This document shows, piece by piece, positions 1 through 13,005 of a stretch of DNA of 45,265 nt (position 1 is the first letter of the stretch; every line of letters begins with the position of its first letter). The translations under genes were made by a program, and so were the position numbers. Origin of the DNA: an uncultured Pelagibacteraceae bacterium (lineage in GTDB: Bacteria; Pseudomonadota; Alphaproteobacteria; Pelagibacterales; Pelagibacteraceae); NCBI GenBank assembly GCA_902536575.1, contig CACAYA010000001.1, forward strand, positions 1 to 45,265. The letters are read 5' to 3'. The notes beneath the pieces were generated by a model. That model was not told where the DNA came from, ran no database searches, and saw nothing but the letters and a program-made list of their open reading frames with translations.

Positions 1-1
1 A

Positions 2-2080
2 TTAGCCTGCAATCTTTTTAGTTACTTCGTCCTGTACATTTTGTGGGACTTTAGAATAATGATCAAAAAACATTGAATATTGGGCTCTACCTTGTGACAT
101 AGATCTTAAATTATTAATGTATCCAAACATATTTGCTAAAGGTACCATTGCTGTAATTACAGTTGCGTTTCCTCTTTGCTCTTGAGTGCTTATCTGACCT
201 CTTCTACTATTTAGATCTCCTATAACATCACCCATATAATCTTCTGGTGTTACTACTTCAACTCTCATCACTGGTTCTAATAACTTTAAACCACCTTTTG
301 TACACGCTTCTTTGAAACACGCTCTGCTAGCTAATTCAAAAGCTAACACGCTTGAGTCAACATCATGATGAAGTCCGTCTAAAATAGTTACTTTGTAATC
401 TATCATTGGAAAACCAGCTAAAATTCCACCATCTGATATTGTTTCAATTCCCTTTTCTACACCCGGTATGAATTCCTTAGGAATTGCTCCACCTTTAATT
501 TTACTCTCAACTTCTCTTCCTTTGCCAGCTTCTTGTGGCTCAACTAATAATTTAACTTTAGCGAATTGTCCTGCTCCACCACTTTGTTTTTTATGTGTGT
601 ATTCAACCTCTGATGCAGCTTCAATTGTTTCTCTATATGCAACTTGAGGAGCGCCAACATTAGCCTCAACTTTAAATTCTCTTTTCATTCTATCAACAAT
701 TATATCTAAGTGTAACTCACCCATACCTTTAATGATCGTTTGACCGGATTCTTCGTCAGAAGTTACTCTAAATGATGGGTCCTCTTTTGCTAATCTACCT
801 AAAGCTTCACCCATTTTTTCTTGGTCGGCTTTTGTTTTTGGCTCTACTGCAATTTCTATAACTGGATCAGGGAATTCCATAGGCTCAAGTAAAACAGAAT
901 TTCCCTCATCACATAAAGTATGACCAGTAATAGTATTTTTTAATCCCGCTAAAGCAACTATATCTCCAGCATTAGCTTCTTTAATGTCTTCTCTAGAATT
1001 AGCATGCATTAAAAGCATTCTTCCAACTCTTTCTTCTTTTTCTTTAGATGAATTAAAAACAGCAGTTCCAGTTTTGACTGTCCCTGAATAAATTCTTATA
1101 AAAGTTAAAGAACCTACAAATGGATCATTGGCGACTTTAAATGCAAGAGCTGAAAAAGGAGCATTGTCGTCAAATTTCATCTCCATCTCGTCTTCAGACC
1201 CTAATTTGGTTCCTTTAATAGAACCAATATCAACTGGACTTGGTAAATAATGTACAACAGCATCAAGTAAAGGCTGTACACCTTTATTTTTAAAAGCTGA
1301 ACCAGTTAAAACTGGTACAAAGCTAAAATTTAAAGTTCCACTTCTTATACATTTAATTAAATCTTCTTCTTTAATTTCATCGCCATTTAAATAAGCTTCC
1401 ATAAGCTTTTCATCTTGCTCAACAGCTGTTTCAACTAATTCTGTTCTATATTTTTCTGAAATTTCTTTTAAATCATCTGGAATATCTTTATATTCCCACT
1501 CTGCTCCTAGAGCTTCGTTTTTCCATACTTGTGCCTTCATTTTTACTAGATCAACAACGCCAGTTAGAGAAGCTTCAGCACCTATCGGAACCTGAAGCAC
1601 TAAAGGTTTTGCACCCAATCTATCTCTAATCATGTCAACACATCTAAAGAAATCAGCGCCAGTTCTATCTAGTTTATTAACAAAACAAATTCGAGGAACT
1701 TTATATTTATCTGCTTGTCTCCATACAGTTTCTGATTGTGGCTCTACACCTGCTACACCATCAAATACTGCAACAGCTCCATCTAAAACTTTAAGTGATC
1801 TTTCAACTTCGATTGTAAAATCTACGTGACCTGGAGTATCGATTATATTAATTCTATGATCATTCCAAAAACAAGTAGTTGCTGCTGATGTAATTGTAAT
1901 CCCTCTTTCTTGTTCTTGCTCCATCCAATCCATTGTTGCAGCGCCATCATGAACTTCTCCAATTTTATGACTTTTACCTGTATAATATAAAACTCTTTCA
2001 GTGGTAGTTGTTTTACCAGCATCTATATGGGCCATAATCCCAATATTTCTATATTTATCTAAAGTATGAGTTCTAGCCAT
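2..2080 (-). CDS. fusA: Elongation factor G
   Basis: This is the translational GTPase that drives tRNA-mRNA translocation on the ribosome and, with RRF, ribosome recycling. The 692-aa protein has the usual full length. The N-terminal GTPase domain shows the P-loop AHIDAGKT near residue 17, the switch region with [13 protein letters not shown] near residue 80 and NKLDR near residue 137. The later domains are collinear with the family, including the C-terminal [16 protein letters not shown] stretch. Its stop codon lies at the very edge of the window and its start is 6 bp after the rpsG stop, so it is the last visible gene of the rpsL-rpsG-fusA (str) group. In many bacteria a tuf copy or the S10 operon follows, which would be outside the window. 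I am very sure of the identity. Confidence 0.98.
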   Translation of the reverse strand: MARTHTLDKYRNIGIMAHIDAGKTTTTERVLYYTGKSHKIGEVHDGAATMDWMEQEQERGITITSAATTCFWNDHRINIIDTPGHVDFTIEVERSLKVLDGAVAVFDGVAGVEPQSETVWRQADKYKVPRICFVNKLDRTGADFFRCVDMIRDRLGAKPLVLQVPIGAEASLTGVVDLVKMKAQVWKNEALGAEWEYKDIPDDLKEISEKYRTELVETAVEQDEKLMEAYLNGDEIKEEDLIKCIRSGTLNFSFVPVLTGSAFKNKGVQPLLDAVVHYLPSPVDIGSIKGTKLGSEDEMEMKFDDNAPFSALAFKVANDPFVGSLTFIRIYSGTVKTGTAVFNSSKEKEERVGRMLLMHANSREDIKEANAGDIVALAGLKNTITGHTLCDEGNSVLLEPMEFPDPVIEIAVEPKTKADQEKMGEALGRLAKEDPSFRVTSDEESGQTIIKGMGELHLDIIVDRMKREFKVEANVGAPQVAYRETIEAASEVEYTHKKQSGGAGQFAKVKLLVEPQEAGKGREVESKIKGGAIPKEFIPGVEKGIETISDGGILAGFPMIDYKVTILDGLHHDVDSSVLAFELASRACFKEACTKGGLKLLEPVMRVEVVTPEDYMGDVIGDLNSRRGQISTQEQRGNATVITAMVPLANMFGYINNLRSMSQGRAQYSMFFDHYSKVPQNVQDEVTKKIAG

Positions 2081-2086
2081 TATTAT

Positions 2087-2557
2087 TTACCACCTAAAAT
2101 GTGCAAAAGCCTTATTAGACTCTGCCATCTTATGAACATCCTCTCTTTTTTTAACTGCAGCACCTTTTTTCTCATACGCATCAAAAAGCTCATTAAAGAT
2201 TTTATCTGACATATGTTTATCTTTTCTTTTTCTTGCTGAATCTACTAACCATCTAATTGCTAAAGCTTGTGCTCTTTTATTTTTTACTTCAACTGGAACT
2301 TGGTAAGTTGCACCGCCAACTCTTCTTGATCTAACTTCTACAGTTGGCTTGATATTGTTTATAGCTTCATTAAAAATATTAATTGGTTCATCTTTACTTT
2401 TTGTTTTAATTTTATCGATTGCATCATAAACAATTTTAGCAGCAACACCTCTTTTGCCATCGTACATAATATTGTTTATTAATTTTGGAATTATTGTCGA
2501 ATTAAATTTGGGGTCTGGAACAACGTTTTTTTTAGGTTGGGTTTTTTTTCTAGACAT
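2087..2557 (-). CDS. rpsG: 30S ribosomal protein S7
   Basis: S7 nucleates assembly of the 30S head by binding the 3' major domain of 16S rRNA and lies near the E-site tRNA. The 156-aa length is normal. The sequence shows the family core with KLINNIMYDGKRG near residue 25, the SRRVGGATYQVPVEV segment near residue 78 and a C-terminal AFAHFRW. Its ATG overlaps the stop of rpsL in a TAATG arrangement (position 2557), which points to translational coupling. In E. coli S7 is the autoregulator of this operon; whether that holds here is unknown. Confidence 0.98.
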   Translation of the reverse strand: MSRKKTQPKKNVVPDPKFNSTIIPKLINNIMYDGKRGVAAKIVYDAIDKIKTKSKDEPINIFNEAINNIKPTVEVRSRRVGGATYQVPVEVKNKRAQALAIRWLVDSARKRKDKHMSDKIFNELFDAYEKKGAAVKKREDVHKMAESNKAFAHFRW

Positions 2558-2928
2558 TACTTACCTTTTTTTGTTCCGTACAAAGATCTTCTTTGTTTTC
2601 TGTTAGCAACGCCTTGAGTATCCAGGTTACCTCTAAGGATATGATACCTAACTCCTGGTAAATCTTTTACCCTTCCACCTCTAATTAGAACTACAGAGTG
2701 TTCTTGAAGATTATGACCTTCACCTGGAATGTAAGCTGTAACTTCAAAACCATTAGACAGTCTAACTCTTGCAACTTTTCTTAGTGCCGAATTAGGCTTC
2801 TTTGGAGTAGTCGTGTAAACTTTAACACAAACACCTCTTTTCAAAGGTTGTTTTTGTAAAGCAGGAACTTTGTTCCTGGATATTTGTTTGACTCTTTTTT
2901 TTCTTAACAATTGGTTAATTGTTGGCAT
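2557..2928 (-). CDS. rpsL: 30S ribosomal protein S12
   Basis: S12 is the decoding-centre protein of the 30S subunit. The 123-aa protein has the usual length and carries the invariant [13 protein letters not shown] loop near residue 40 and [13 protein letters not shown] near residue 84. The first lysine of KKPNSA is the residue that confers streptomycin resistance when changed in other bacteria, and here it is the wild-type lysine. It is the first gene of the rpsL-rpsG-fusA group and is separated from rpoC by 168 bp, where a possible promoter is seen. It overlaps rpsG by 1 base. Confidence 0.98.
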   Translation of the reverse strand: MPTINQLLRKKRVKQISRNKVPALQKQPLKRGVCVKVYTTTPKKPNSALRKVARVRLSNGFEVTAYIPGEGHNLQEHSVVLIRGGRVKDLPGVRYHILRGNLDTQGVANRKQRRSLYGTKKGK

Positions 2929-3039
2929 AAATTTTTTTAAAGTTAATTAGTTTATTTTTAGATGAAAATAACTGACAGGTTATTTTGTGGCAGCGTTTAG
3001 CACTGTTAGAAGCACTACATTCCAACCAAAAACATCGCC

Positions 3040-3067
3040 AAATTACTTATTAATTGACCATTGTCAA
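3040..3067 (-). promoter_or_regulatory. Candidate sigma70-type promoter for rpsL-rpsG-fusA
   Basis: In the 168-bp rpoC-rpsL spacer the minus strand reads TTGACA (3067-3062), 16 bp, then TAATTT (3045-3040). The -35 box is a perfect consensus and the -10 box is weak. TTGAC also forms a short inverted repeat with GTCAA a few bases on. The site would start a transcript about 100 nt before the rpsL ATG. This rests on the motif alone. Confidence 0.4.
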
Positions 3068-3096
3068 ACTAAAAGTTCAAGTATTAAGCGATTTTT

Positions 3097-6000
3097 TTAC
3101 TGATTTGCTTGCGTTTCAGAAGGTTCTGAGCTCTCAATTTTTTCTTGTTCTGATAAGAACTCATTATCATCCTTAAGAGCTTTTTTGTTCCAATTATTTT
3201 TAATATTTCCAGTTCCAGCAGGTACCAATCTACCAACGATAACATTCTCTTTAAGACCGTTTAATGGATCAACCTTACCTTTAATAGCTGCATCAGTCAA
3301 CACTCTTGTAGTTTCTTGAAATGATGCTGCAGAAATAAATGACTCAGTTTGCAATGATGCTTTAGTGATACCCATCAATACTCTTTCACCAACAGCTGGG
3401 TTCTTACCATCTGCAACTAATTTTTCATTTGTATTTTCAAATTTAATTCTATCAACAATTTCACCAGGTAAATATGATGAATCTCCAGATACTTTAACCT
3501 CAACTTTTTTCAACATTTGTCTTAAAATAGTTTCAATGTGTTTATCGTTAATAATTACACCTTGTAACCTGTAGACTTCTTGAACTTGGTTGACAAAATA
3601 TTCAGTTAATTCTTTTATTCCTAAAATTCTTAGAATGTCATGAGGTAATGGCTGACCATCGAGAAGATATTCACCTTTTTGAATTTTTTCACCAGGATTA
3701 AAATTAATATGTTTTCCTTTTGGAATTAAGTAGTTTGAAGGCTCTGCTCCATCTTCTGGTACTATTGAAACTCTTTGCTTACCTCTAACTTCTTTACCAA
3801 AAACTACTTGACCATCATTTTCAGCAATAATTGCACTATCTTTTGCTTTTCTTGCTTCAAATAGTTCTGCAACTCTTGGAAGGCCTCCAGTAATATCTTT
3901 AGTTTTAGTAGTCTCTTTAGGTAATCTTGCTATAACATCTCCTGCAAAAACTTTTTGTCCATCTTTTATAGATAAAATTGAGTCTGGAACTAGATAATAT
4001 CTCGCTTCGTTATCATCCGCTTTTTTAATTACATTTCCTTTTTCATCTCTTAAAGTAATTCTTGGTTTTAAATCAGTACTTTTAGATTGACCTCTCCAGT
4101 CAATTACAGATTTTGAAGATATCCCAGTTGCATCATCTGTAGTTTCTTGAATAGAAACACCATCAATCAAATCAACAAAACTAGCTTCACCACTTTTCTC
4201 AGCTATAACTGGTGTTGTATATGGATCCCATTCGCAAATTTTTGTGTTTGCTTTAACTTTATCTCCATTGTTAAAAAATAATCTTGAGCCATAAGCAACT
4301 TTATAAACTGCTATTTGAACACCGTTATCATCCTCAATAGAAAGCTGTGTATTTCTTCCCATAACAATTAAATTTTTCTTTGAGTCTTCAAGTATATTTG
4401 AATTCAAGATTTTTAAAGTTCCCTCATTCTTAGTTACAATCTGAGAATCTTGTTTTACAGATGCTGTACCACCAACGTGGAAAGTTCTCATTGTTAATTG
4501 AGTTCCTGGCTCACCAATAGATTGTGCAGAAATCATACCAATCGCCTCACCCACGTGTACCATTTTTCCTCTAGATAGATCCCTTCCATAAGAAGTTGCA
4601 CAAACTCCCTCTTTAGATCCGCACGTCATGACAGAGTAAACCTTTATAGCTTTGACGCCAGCAGCATCAATTTTATCACAGCCAGCCTCATCAATCATTT
4701 CCTCTTTTTTAATAATAACTTCACCAGTTAAAGGATGTTTAACTTCATCAAAAGTTACTCGTCCTAGAGCTCTTTCTGACAAACTAACAACGACATTTCC
4801 ACCTTCTAAAATTTCAGATAATTCTATGAAACCAGGTTTTTTACAGTCGCAAGCTTTTTTAGTTACAGTTAAATCTTGAGCTACATCACAAAGTCTTCTT
4901 GTTAAATAACCAGAACTCGCAGTCTTAAGTGCGGTATCAGCAAGACCTTTTCTTGCTCCGTGAGTTGAATTAAAATATTCTAAAGCTGTTAAACCTTCTT
5001 TAAAGTTGGAAATAATTGGACTTTCAATGATTTCCCCAGATGGTTTTGCAATTAGACCACGCATTCCAGCTAATTGCTTCATTTGGGCAGCAGAACCTCT
5101 TGCACCACTATCAGCCATCATAAATACTGAATTAATTTTTAAACCTTCTGATGTTTTTTCAGTTGCAGAAATACCCTTCATCATTTCACCAGCTACTTTA
5201 TCTGTACACTTAGACCAAGCATCAACAACTTTGTTGTACTTTTCACCTCTTGTAATTAATCCTTCTGCATACTGTGTTTCATAGTCAGCAATTAATTTTT
5301 TAGTATCATTAATTAACTGAGTTTTGCTCTCAGGAATTACCAGATCATCTTTACCAAATGATATCCCAGCTTTAAATGCATGTTTAAATCCTAAATCTTT
5401 TAACTTATCGCAAAATATAACTGTAGTTTTTTGACCACAAAATCTAAAAACAATGTCAATAATTTCTGAAACTACCTTTTTAGGTAATAATCTATCTATT
5501 AAAGAGAATTTAATATTACTATTTTTTGGTAATAAATTTGCTAGTAAAAATCTTCCTGCTGTTGAAGTATATTTTTCAAATTTTTTATTTCCTTTATCAT
5601 CTACAGTTTCAAATCTAGATATAATTGTACTGTGTACTTTTATCTGACCAGAAGATAATGCAAATTCGATTTGGTCAGAGTCAACAAAATATCCTGCTGG
5701 CTTATCAGTAACTGGCTCTTGCGATAGATAATAAATCCCTAAGATCATATCCTGACTTGGAACAATAATAGGTTTACCATTTGACGGTGAAAGAATGTTA
5801 TTAGTCGATAACATTAAAATTCTTGCCTCTAACTGAGCTTCTAAACTCAAAGGTACGTGTACTGCCATCTGGTCACCATCAAAATCAGCGTTAAATGCTG
5901 CACATGTTAAAGGGTGAAGTTCAATTGCATCTCCCTCAATTAATTTTGGTTCAAATGCTTGTACACCAAGTCTATGAAGTGTTGGTGCTCTATTTAATAA

Positions 6001-7275
6001 CACAGGGTGTTCTCTTACTATTAACTCAAGCGCATCCCAAACTGCATTGGTTTCTTTTTCAACAAGTTTTTTTGCTTGTTTAATTGTTGAAGCTAAACCT
6101 AATTTATTTAATCTTGCATATAAAAAAGGTTTAAATAATTCTAAAGCCATTTTTTTTGGTAAACCACATTCATGAAGTTTTAAATCTGGACCAACAACGA
6201 TTACAGATCTACCAGAATAATCTACACGTTTTCCTAATAAGTTTTGTCTAAATCTACCTTGCTTACCTTTAAGCATTTCGGCAAGTGATTTAAGGGGTCT
6301 TTTTCCTGTTCCGGTAATTACTCTTCCTCTTCTTCCATTATCAAATAATGCATCAACAGACTCCTGAAGCATTCGTTTCTCATTACGAACAATAATATCT
6401 GGAGCTTTAAGGTCCATTAATCGTTTTAATCTATTATTTCTGTTAATTACTCTTCTATAAAGATCATTCAAATCTGAAGTCGCAAATCTACCACCATCTA
6501 ATGGAACAAGTGGTCTTAATTCAGGTGGAATAACAGGTACAACTGTCATAATCATCCACTCTGGTTTTTGTCCAGTTTCAATAAATGACTCTACAAGCTT
6601 TAGTCTTTTAATTGCTCTTTCTTCATTAACTTTTGATTTTGTTTCCTTAATAAAATTAACTAAATTTATTTTCTCTTGTTCTAAATCTAAATTCTTAAGC
6701 ATTTCAAGAACTGCCTCAGCACCTATACCTGCTGTAAATGCCTCTTCACCAAACTCATCTTGATATTTAGCTAATTCCTCTTCATTTAATAACTGATTTT
6801 TTTGTAAACCAGTTAAACCAGGTTCTATGACAATAAAATTCTCAAAGTAAAGAACTCTCTCTATTTCTTTAAGCTTCATGTCTACAGCAAGCGCGATTCT
6901 ACTAGGCAAAGATTTTAAAAACCATATATGTGCTACAGGTGTAGCAAGATTAATATGGCCCATTCTTTCTCGTCTTACATTTGATTTTGTAACTTCGACA
7001 CCACATTTCTCACAAATAATTCCTCTAAATTTCATTCGTTTGTATTTTCCACACAAACATTCATAATCTTTTATTGGACCAAAAATTCTTGCACAAAACA
7101 AACCATCCTTTTCAGGTCTGAAAGTTCTATAGTTTATCGTTTCAGGTTTTTTAATTTCACCATAAGTCCATGATTTAATTTTTTCAGGACTAGCCAGAGA
7201 AATTTTAATACTATTAAAATTTTGAGCTTCGGATATTTCATTATTTTTAAATAAATCTGTTAATTCTTTTTTCAT
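3097..7275 (-). CDS. rpoC: DNA-directed RNA polymerase subunit beta'
   Basis: This is the catalytic clamp subunit of RNA polymerase. The 1392-aa length is normal for Proteobacteria. The N-terminal zinc-binding motif [19 protein letters not shown] lies near residue 72. The Mg2+-binding active-site motif NADFDGD lies near residue 464, and the bridge-helix/trigger-loop region around [10 protein letters not shown] near residue 930 is intact. Its ATG directly follows the rpoB stop (TAAATG), so the two are translationally coupled and made in equal amounts. The C-terminal tail is a short acidic, glutamine-rich extension. Confidence 0.99.
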   Translation of the reverse strand: MKKELTDLFKNNEISEAQNFNSIKISLASPEKIKSWTYGEIKKPETINYRTFRPEKDGLFCARIFGPIKDYECLCGKYKRMKFRGIICEKCGVEVTKSNVRRERMGHINLATPVAHIWFLKSLPSRIALAVDMKLKEIERVLYFENFIVIEPGLTGLQKNQLLNEEELAKYQDEFGEEAFTAGIGAEAVLEMLKNLDLEQEKINLVNFIKETKSKVNEERAIKRLKLVESFIETGQKPEWMIMTVVPVIPPELRPLVPLDGGRFATSDLNDLYRRVINRNNRLKRLMDLKAPDIIVRNEKRMLQESVDALFDNGRRGRVITGTGKRPLKSLAEMLKGKQGRFRQNLLGKRVDYSGRSVIVVGPDLKLHECGLPKKMALELFKPFLYARLNKLGLASTIKQAKKLVEKETNAVWDALELIVREHPVLLNRAPTLHRLGVQAFEPKLIEGDAIELHPLTCAAFNADFDGDQMAVHVPLSLEAQLEARILMLSTNNILSPSNGKPIIVPSQDMILGIYYLSQEPVTDKPAGYFVDSDQIEFALSSGQIKVHSTIISRFETVDDKGNKKFEKYTSTAGRFLLANLLPKNSNIKFSLIDRLLPKKVVSEIIDIVFRFCGQKTTVIFCDKLKDLGFKHAFKAGISFGKDDLVIPESKTQLINDTKKLIADYETQYAEGLITRGEKYNKVVDAWSKCTDKVAGEMMKGISATEKTSEGLKINSVFMMADSGARGSAAQMKQLAGMRGLIAKPSGEIIESPIISNFKEGLTALEYFNSTHGARKGLADTALKTASSGYLTRRLCDVAQDLTVTKKACDCKKPGFIELSEILEGGNVVVSLSERALGRVTFDEVKHPLTGEVIIKKEEMIDEAGCDKIDAAGVKAIKVYSVMTCGSKEGVCATSYGRDLSRGKMVHVGEAIGMISAQSIGEPGTQLTMRTFHVGGTASVKQDSQIVTKNEGTLKILNSNILEDSKKNLIVMGRNTQLSIEDDNGVQIAVYKVAYGSRLFFNNGDKVKANTKICEWDPYTTPVIAEKSGEASFVDLIDGVSIQETTDDATGISSKSVIDWRGQSKSTDLKPRITLRDEKGNVIKKADDNEARYYLVPDSILSIKDGQKVFAGDVIARLPKETTKTKDITGGLPRVAELFEARKAKDSAIIAENDGQVVFGKEVRGKQRVSIVPEDGAEPSNYLIPKGKHINFNPGEKIQKGEYLLDGQPLPHDILRILGIKELTEYFVNQVQEVYRLQGVIINDKHIETILRQMLKKVEVKVSGDSSYLPGEIVDRIKFENTNEKLVADGKNPAVGERVLMGITKASLQTESFISAASFQETTRVLTDAAIKGKVDPLNGLKENVIVGRLVPAGTGNIKNNWNKKALKDDNEFLSEQEKIESSEPSETQANQ

Positions 7276-10200
7276 TTAATTAAGCTCCACATTTAAAGCT
7301 AATGATTTTATTTCTTTAACTAGTACGTTGAAAGACTCCGGTATACCTGATTCAAAGTTTTCTTCACCTTTAACAATTGTCTCATAAACTTTAACTCTAC
7401 CAGCTACATCATCTGATTTTACTGTTAAAATTTCTTGAAGAGTATATGAAGCGCCATAAGCTTCTAGTGCCCAAACTTCCATTTCACCAAATCTTTGACC
7501 ACCTAGTTGTGCTTTACCTCCAAGTGGTTGCTGTGTGACCAGACTGTATGGTCCTGTAGATCTTGCATGAATTTTGTCTTCAACTAAATGATGCAGTTTC
7601 AACATATAGATAATTCCAACTGTTACTGGTCTATCAAATTTCTCGCCTGTTCTTCCATCCCATAAATAAGTTTGTCCAGAACCAGGTAATTTTGCTAATT
7701 CAAGCATTTCAGTAACATTTTTTTCTTTCGCCCCATCAAATACTGGTGTTGAAATTGCTATTCCATTTTGTAAATTTTCGCACAAATCCTTGAATTCATT
7801 TTTGCTTAATTTATCAACTTTATCGTTAAATATTTCTTCTCCATAAACAGATTTTAAAAAACTTGCAATTTTTTCGGTTTTTTCAATTTTTTTACTATTT
7901 TCATTAACTAATTTTTTAACTTCCTCACCAAACTCTTTACAAGCCCAACCTAAGTGCGTTTCTAATATCTGTCCTACATTCATTCTACTAGGAACACCAA
8001 GAGGATTTAGCACTATGTCTACCGGTCGACCATCTTCACGGTAAGGCATATCTTCAACCGGAACAATTTTACTAACTACACCTTTGTTCCCGTGTCTTCC
8101 AGACATTTTATCACCTGGCCTTAATCTTCTTTTAATAGCAACAAATACTTTTACCATTTTCATAACACTTGGAAGTAAGTCATCTCCACTTCTAATTTTC
8201 AAAACTTTGTCTTCAAATCTTTCAGTAATATCTTGTTTTGCTTTATTGTACTGTTCTTTTAATTGTAAAAGAGTTGCCTCGTTTGCTGAATTTCCATTTG
8301 AAATTTTAAAAACATCATTGATTGGAAGATTGCTAATAACCTCAAAATCAAGTTTTGTCCCTACAATTAAATCCTTAACTTTTTTATCTAATGTTGTTCC
8401 AGATAAAATTTGGCTAGCTCTTTGCTTAATACTTCTCTCTAAAATTTCTTCTTCAACTATTTTATCTTGCTGAACTTCCTCAATTTCAGCTCTTTCAATG
8501 GTTATGGATCTTTCATCTTTTTCTATACCGTGCCTATTAAAAACTCTTACATCCACGATTGTTCCACTGCTTCCTCTGGACATTCTTAAAGATGTATCAG
8601 TAACATCAATAGCTTTTTCACCAAAAATTGATCTTAATAGTTTCTCTTCAGGGCCTGACGCAGAATCACCTTTTGGAGTAACCTTTCCAACTAGAATATC
8701 ACCAGCGTTTACTTCTGCACCAATGTAAACGACACCTGACTCATCAAGGTTTTTCAATGCTTCTTCATTAACATTTGGAATATCCCTCGTAATTTCTTCT
8801 TCACCAAGTTTAGTGTCTCTTGCCATAATTTCATATTCTTCTATATGAACAGAAGTAAATACGTCGTCTGTTACACATCTTTCAGAAATTAAGATTGAAT
8901 CTTCAAAATTATAACCTTGCCAAGGCATAAAAGCTACAGTCACATTTTTTCCTAATGCTAATTCTCCTAATTTTGTTGAAGGTCCATCTGCAATTATATC
9001 TCCAGATTTTACCTTGTCTCCCACTCTAACTAATGGTCTTTGATTGATACAGGTATTTTGATTTGATCTCTTAAATTTTTGTAAATTATAAATATCAACT
9101 CCAGACTCGCTAAATTCGGTCTCCTCTGTCACTTTAATTACAATTCTTTTTCCATCAATTTTATCAACAACACCATCTCTTTTTGCTACAATTGTTACAC
9201 CTGAGTCTAGCGCAACATCACTTTCTATACCTGTTCCAACAAGTGGAGACTCTGGTTTTAATAATGGAACAGCCTGTCTCATCATATTTGAGCCCATAAG
9301 AGCTCTGTTTGCATCATCATTTTCTAGAAAAGGAATTAAAGATGCTGCAACTGAAACCAGTTGTTTGGGTGATACATCAATATAGTCAATTGTATCTGGC
9401 TTAGATAAAAGAAAATTTAAATTTTGTCTACACGAAACTAAGTCCTCAATAATTTTACCATTTTTATCAAGTTTAGTATTTGCTTGCGCAATAGTATATT
9501 TAGTTTCTTCCATGGCAGAAAGATATTCCACTCTATCTTGAACAACTCCGTCTTTAACTTTTTTATATGGACTTTCAATAAAACCATACTTATTGATTTT
9601 TGCATAAGTAGATAAACTGTTTATTAAGCCAATGTTTGGTCCTTCTGGAGTTTCGATCGGACAAATTCTACCGTAATGAGTTGGGTGAACATCACGAACT
9701 TCAAATCCTGCTCTCTCTCTAGTAAGACCACCTGGTCCTAATGCTGAGACTCTTCTTTTGTGAGTGATTTCCGAAAGAGGGTTCGTTTGATCCATGAACT
9801 GTGAAAGTTGTGAGCTTGCAAAAAAATCTTTTAAGGAAACTGTTAAAGGTTTTGCATTAATTAAATCCTGAGGCATTGCGGACTCAACGTCTAAAGTAGT
9901 CATCTTTTCTTTAATTGCTCTTTCCATTCTGTAAACACCAATACGAGCTTGGTTTTCAACCAACTCTCCTACAGAACGAACTCTTCTGTTTCCTAGATGA
10001 TCAATGTCATCTACTTCATCCTTACCATCTCTTAAATCTAACATCTTATGAATAATTGCTACAATGTCATCATTTCTTAAAATAGTAATTTTATCTGAGC
10101 ATTCTTGATTTAATCTAGAATTCATTTTCACTCTTCCAACATCTGACAGGTCGTATCTATCTGAGCTAAAGAATAAATTGTTAAATATTTGTGTAGCTAT

Positions 10201-11364
10201 TTCTATTGTTGGTGGTTCCCCAGGTCTAAGCATCTTATAAACTTCTGTAATTGCATCGTCTTTTGAATTATTTTTGTCATTTAAAATAGTAGTAAGTAAA
10301 TAAGGACCTTTATTAATAGAGTTTGTAACTGAAATTTGAAGTGAATGAATATTAGCATCTAAAATTTGTTGAATAACAGTGTCATTTAATTCTGTACCAA
10401 TTTTAAATGTTCCCTCTTCCTCTTCATTTACTTTAATATCTCTATGTAATATTTTACCAAATAAAGACTCTTTTGAAACTAAAATATCTTTAAGTCCATC
10501 ATTAGCTAATTTTTTAGCATTTAAAAAATTAATTTTATCACCTAAATTTATTACTACTTCACCTGTCTTTGCGTCAATAACTTCTTCTGAAAAATTTTTG
10601 GCTTTGTAGTTTTCAGGATTAAATTTTGTTTTCCATTTCTCTGTTTTTACATCAAAAGTATACTGCTCATTTTTATAAAACTCGTCTGCTATTTCAGCTT
10701 TAGTATATCCAAGTGCTAATAGTAAAGTGGATGCAAAAATTTTCTTTTTTCTATCAATTTTAAAATATAAAAAATCTTTTACGTCGTATTCAAAATCCAA
10801 CCAAGATCCTCTATTTGGTATTACTCGACAATTAAATAGAAGTTTGCCACTTGCATGAGTTTTGCCTTTATCGTGATCAAAGAAAACACCAGGACTTCTA
10901 TGCATCTGGTTAACTACAACTCTTTGGACACCATTAGTAATAAATGTTCCACTATTTGTCATCATTGGAACTTCACCCATGTAAACTTCCTGTTCCTTAG
11001 CTGACAAAATATCTTTTGTATTGTTATCCTGATCTATTTCATAAACGACTAATCTTAAAGTACATTTTAAAGCTGACGAATAAGTAAGTCCTCTTGTAAT
11101 ACATTCATCAACATCAAATTTTGGTTTTTCTAATCTATAAGAAACATATTCTAATGTTGCTTTATCGTTTAAGTCTTCAATAGGGAATATACTTTTAAAA
11201 ACTCTATCAAAACCTTTGGTTAAATCTGCTGCTTCGGAATTAAATTCAGTTAACTCTTTGTATGAGTTTTTTTGAACTTCAATTAAATTTGGTATTGATA
11301 AACTCTCTTTTAGTTTTCCAAAACTTTTTCTTATATTTTTCTTTTCAGTAAAGGATAATTGCAT
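7276..11364 (-). CDS. rpoB: DNA-directed RNA polymerase subunit beta
   Basis: This is the second large catalytic subunit of RNA polymerase. The 1362-aa protein is full length. The rifampicin-binding cluster is visible around [20 protein letters not shown], followed by [18 protein letters not shown]. The conserved [15 protein letters not shown] is present, as is the C-terminal [18 protein letters not shown] anchor that contacts beta'. It sits 56 bp after rplL, with a small hairpin in between. The RRDR looks wild type at the positions I can judge by eye. Confidence 0.99.
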   Translation of the reverse strand: MQLSFTEKKNIRKSFGKLKESLSIPNLIEVQKNSYKELTEFNSEAADLTKGFDRVFKSIFPIEDLNDKATLEYVSYRLEKPKFDVDECITRGLTYSSALKCTLRLVVYEIDQDNNTKDILSAKEQEVYMGEVPMMTNSGTFITNGVQRVVVNQMHRSPGVFFDHDKGKTHASGKLLFNCRVIPNRGSWLDFEYDVKDFLYFKIDRKKKIFASTLLLALGYTKAEIADEFYKNEQYTFDVKTEKWKTKFNPENYKAKNFSEEVIDAKTGEVVINLGDKINFLNAKKLANDGLKDILVSKESLFGKILHRDIKVNEEEEGTFKIGTELNDTVIQQILDANIHSLQISVTNSINKGPYLLTTILNDKNNSKDDAITEVYKMLRPGEPPTIEIATQIFNNLFFSSDRYDLSDVGRVKMNSRLNQECSDKITILRNDDIVAIIHKMLDLRDGKDEVDDIDHLGNRRVRSVGELVENQARIGVYRMERAIKEKMTTLDVESAMPQDLINAKPLTVSLKDFFASSQLSQFMDQTNPLSEITHKRRVSALGPGGLTRERAGFEVRDVHPTHYGRICPIETPEGPNIGLINSLSTYAKINKYGFIESPYKKVKDGVVQDRVEYLSAMEETKYTIAQANTKLDKNGKIIEDLVSCRQNLNFLLSKPDTIDYIDVSPKQLVSVAASLIPFLENDDANRALMGSNMMRQAVPLLKPESPLVGTGIESDVALDSGVTIVAKRDGVVDKIDGKRIVIKVTEETEFSESGVDIYNLQKFKRSNQNTCINQRPLVRVGDKVKSGDIIADGPSTKLGELALGKNVTVAFMPWQGYNFEDSILISERCVTDDVFTSVHIEEYEIMARDTKLGEEEITRDIPNVNEEALKNLDESGVVYIGAEVNAGDILVGKVTPKGDSASGPEEKLLRSIFGEKAIDVTDTSLRMSRGSSGTIVDVRVFNRHGIEKDERSITIERAEIEEVQQDKIVEEEILERSIKQRASQILSGTTLDKKVKDLIVGTKLDFEVISNLPINDVFKISNGNSANEATLLQLKEQYNKAKQDITERFEDKVLKIRSGDDLLPSVMKMVKVFVAIKRRLRPGDKMSGRHGNKGVVSKIVPVEDMPYREDGRPVDIVLNPLGVPSRMNVGQILETHLGWACKEFGEEVKKLVNENSKKIEKTEKIASFLKSVYGEEIFNDKVDKLSKNEFKDLCENLQNGIAISTPVFDGAKEKNVTEMLELAKLPGSGQTYLWDGRTGEKFDRPVTVGIIYMLKLHHLVEDKIHARSTGPYSLVTQQPLGGKAQLGGQRFGEMEVWALEAYGASYTLQEILTVKSDDVAGRVKVYETIVKGEENFESGIPESFNVLVKEIKSLALNVELN

Positions 11365-11378
11365 TTATATTTATTAAC

Positions 11379-11398
11379 ACTGATTAAAAATAATCAGT
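11379..11398 (-). promoter_or_regulatory. Hairpin in the rplL-rpoB spacer (candidate attenuator or processing site)
   Basis: The 56-bp spacer contains a perfect 8-bp inverted repeat (ACTGATTA / TAATCAGT) around a 4-nt loop. No long U-tract follows, so it looks more like a partial attenuator or RNase target than a full terminator. E. coli has an attenuator and an RNase III site at the same junction that lower rpoBC relative to the ribosomal proteins; a similar role here is inference from position. Confidence 0.45.
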
Positions 11399-11420
11399 AT
11401 TTGAATTCTTTCTAATTAAT

Positions 11421-11786
11421 CTATTTAAGTTCTACTTTAGCGCCTGCAGCTTCTAACTTAGCTTTGATCTCTTCTGCTTCTTTTTTGTTAACACCAGATT
11501 TAACTTCTTTTGGTGCTCCCTCAACTAGATCTTTAGCTTCTTTTAATCCTAATGAAGTAGCCGCTCTTACTTCTTTAATGACGTTAATTTTTTTTTCACC
11601 TGCAGAAACTAACATAATAGTAAAATCGTCTTTTTCTTCTGCTGGTGCTGCACCGCCTGCTGCTGCTGGAGCTGCTGCGGCCATTGGAGTTACACCCCAT
11701 TTTTCTTCTAATTGTTTTGAAAGTTCAGCTGCTTCAGCAACTGTTAAACTTGAAAGGTCTTCAATGATTTTGTTAAGGTCAGGCAT
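11421..11786 (-). CDS. rplL: 50S ribosomal protein L7/L12
   Basis: L7/L12 is the multicopy stalk protein that recruits translational GTPases. The 121-aa protein has an N-terminal dimerization helix, an alanine-rich hinge ([19 protein letters not shown], near residues 35-53) and a C-terminal globular domain with [20 protein letters not shown]. Only 5 bp separate its start from the rplJ stop, consistent with the fixed L10-L12 complex. Confidence 0.98.
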   Translation of the reverse strand: MPDLNKIIEDLSSLTVAEAAELSKQLEEKWGVTPMAAAAPAAAGGAAPAEEKDDFTIMLVSAGEKKINVIKEVRAATSLGLKEAKDLVEGAPKEVKSGVNKKEAEEIKAKLEAAGAKVELK

Positions 11787-11791
11787 ATCAA

Positions 11792-12313
11792 TTACTCTTT
11801 GGGTTGTGTTTCAGAATTTTCTGCGGTCAAACTACTCATTTTTTTCGAATGTGCAAGTAAAATGCTAATTAATTTAGAAGCTGGGGCGTTTAAAATACTC
11901 ACAATATTAGCTCTCGCTTCATCTAAAGTTGGTAAACTAGCTACATTTTGGACGCCAGCCTGATCCAGGACCTCATTATCCATTATACCACCAATTAATT
12001 TTAAATTTTCGTTATCTTTTGCAAATTTTGAGAGAATCCTTGCTGACATAATTGCATCTTCGCCAAAAGCAACAGCTGTTGGGCCAGTAAACAAATTTGT
12101 CAAATCCTTACATTTAGTTTTTTCTAATGCAAGTTTTGTGATTCTATTTTTAGTAATTTTGAAAACAATTCCATGTTGTCTCATTTTTGATCGTAAATCA
12201 TCTAACTGAGTCATAGTTAAACCTTGATAATGAGTAACCATAACAGCTTTACTGTTCTCAAATTTTGAAGTCATTTCTTCAATATAATTTTTCTTCTGCT
12301 CTTTGTTCATCAT
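11792..12313 (-). CDS. rplJ: 50S ribosomal protein L10
   Basis: L10 anchors L7/L12 dimers to 23S rRNA at the base of the stalk. The 173-aa length is typical. The N-terminal rRNA-binding part shows [20 protein letters not shown] and [15 protein letters not shown]. The C-terminal helix that carries the L12 dimers is present. Two adjacent ATG codons exist (12313 and 12310), so the start could be one residue shorter. It lies 2 bp after rplA. Confidence 0.97.
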   Translation of the reverse strand: MMNKEQKKNYIEEMTSKFENSKAVMVTHYQGLTMTQLDDLRSKMRQHGIVFKITKNRITKLALEKTKCKDLTNLFTGPTAVAFGEDAIMSARILSKFAKDNENLKLIGGIMDNEVLDQAGVQNVASLPTLDEARANIVSILNAPASKLISILLAHSKKMSSLTAENSETQPKE

Positions 12314-12315
12314 AA

Positions 12316-13005
12316 CTAAATCGACTTACCTAATTTAACTTTATAAGAAACTCCCATTGTAGAGGTAACAAAAATATTTTTTATTAAATCCCCTTTTAAT
12401 GTATTATTTAATTTTTCTTTTTCTAATGTTTCTAAGATAGCATTATAATTTTTCATTAATTGATCATTACTGAAAGATTTTTTTCCAATGCTTACTCCAA
12501 TATTACCATCTTTGTCGTTTCTTATTTCTACTTGACCTGATTTTGCATTTGTTACAGCCTCTTTAATATTATCAGACACAGAACCAAGTTTTGGATTTGG
12601 CATTAACCCTTTTGGTCCTAAGACTTTTCCTAATTTTGAAAGCTTAACCATCATTCCGGGTGTACATATTAATTTTTCAAAATTTAATTCACCCCCTTTA
12701 ATTTTGTCAACAAATTCATCACTACCAACAATATCTGCTCCAGCGTCTTTAGCTTCTTGCACTTTATTGTCCTCACAAACAACAGCAACTTTTACTTTTT
12801 TACCTGTACCACCTGGTAAATTAACTACTGTTCTAATATTAACTTCACTTTTCTTTTGTTTATTGTTTATTTGAAAACTTAAATCTAAAGACTCATCAAA
12901 TTTTGTCGTACAATTTTTTTTTAGCTCTGGTATCAATTTTTCAAAAGCCACAGGGGTTAGATCTTTTGTTTTTTCTGGTAACTTTTTAAATCTTTTTGAA
13001 GACAT
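12316..13005 (-). CDS. rplA: 50S ribosomal protein L1
   Basis: L1 forms the mobile stalk at the ribosomal E site and helps release deacylated tRNA. The 229-aa protein is full length. It shows the family signature GKVLGPKGLMPNPKLGSV near residue 127 and the domain-II DAGADIVGSDEFVDKI segment. Its start overlaps the rplK stop by 1 base (13005, TAATG). L1 represses rplK-rplA translation in E. coli; no target hairpin was identified here. Confidence 0.98.
   Translation of the reverse strand: MSSKRFKKLPEKTKDLTPVAFEKLIPELKKNCTTKFDESLDLSFQINNKQKKSEVNIRTVVNLPGGTGKKVKVAVVCEDNKVQEAKDAGADIVGSDEFVDKIKGGELNFEKLICTPGMMVKLSKLGKVLGPKGLMPNPKLGSVSDNIKEAVTNAKSGQVEIRNDKDGNIGVSIGKKSFSNDQLMKNYNAILETLEKEKLNNTLKGDLIKNIFVTSTMGVSYKVKLGKSI

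Noticed and set aside
8084-8728. Plus-strand open frames of 129 and 76 codons inside rpoB
   Set aside because: They are antisense to highly conserved rpoB sequence and have low-complexity, serine/leucine-rich translations typical of reversed coding strands.
11464-11868. 134-codon plus-strand frame over rplL and rplJ
   Set aside because: Its alanine/proline-rich stretch is the complement of the L7/L12 hinge; it is antisense to two certain genes.
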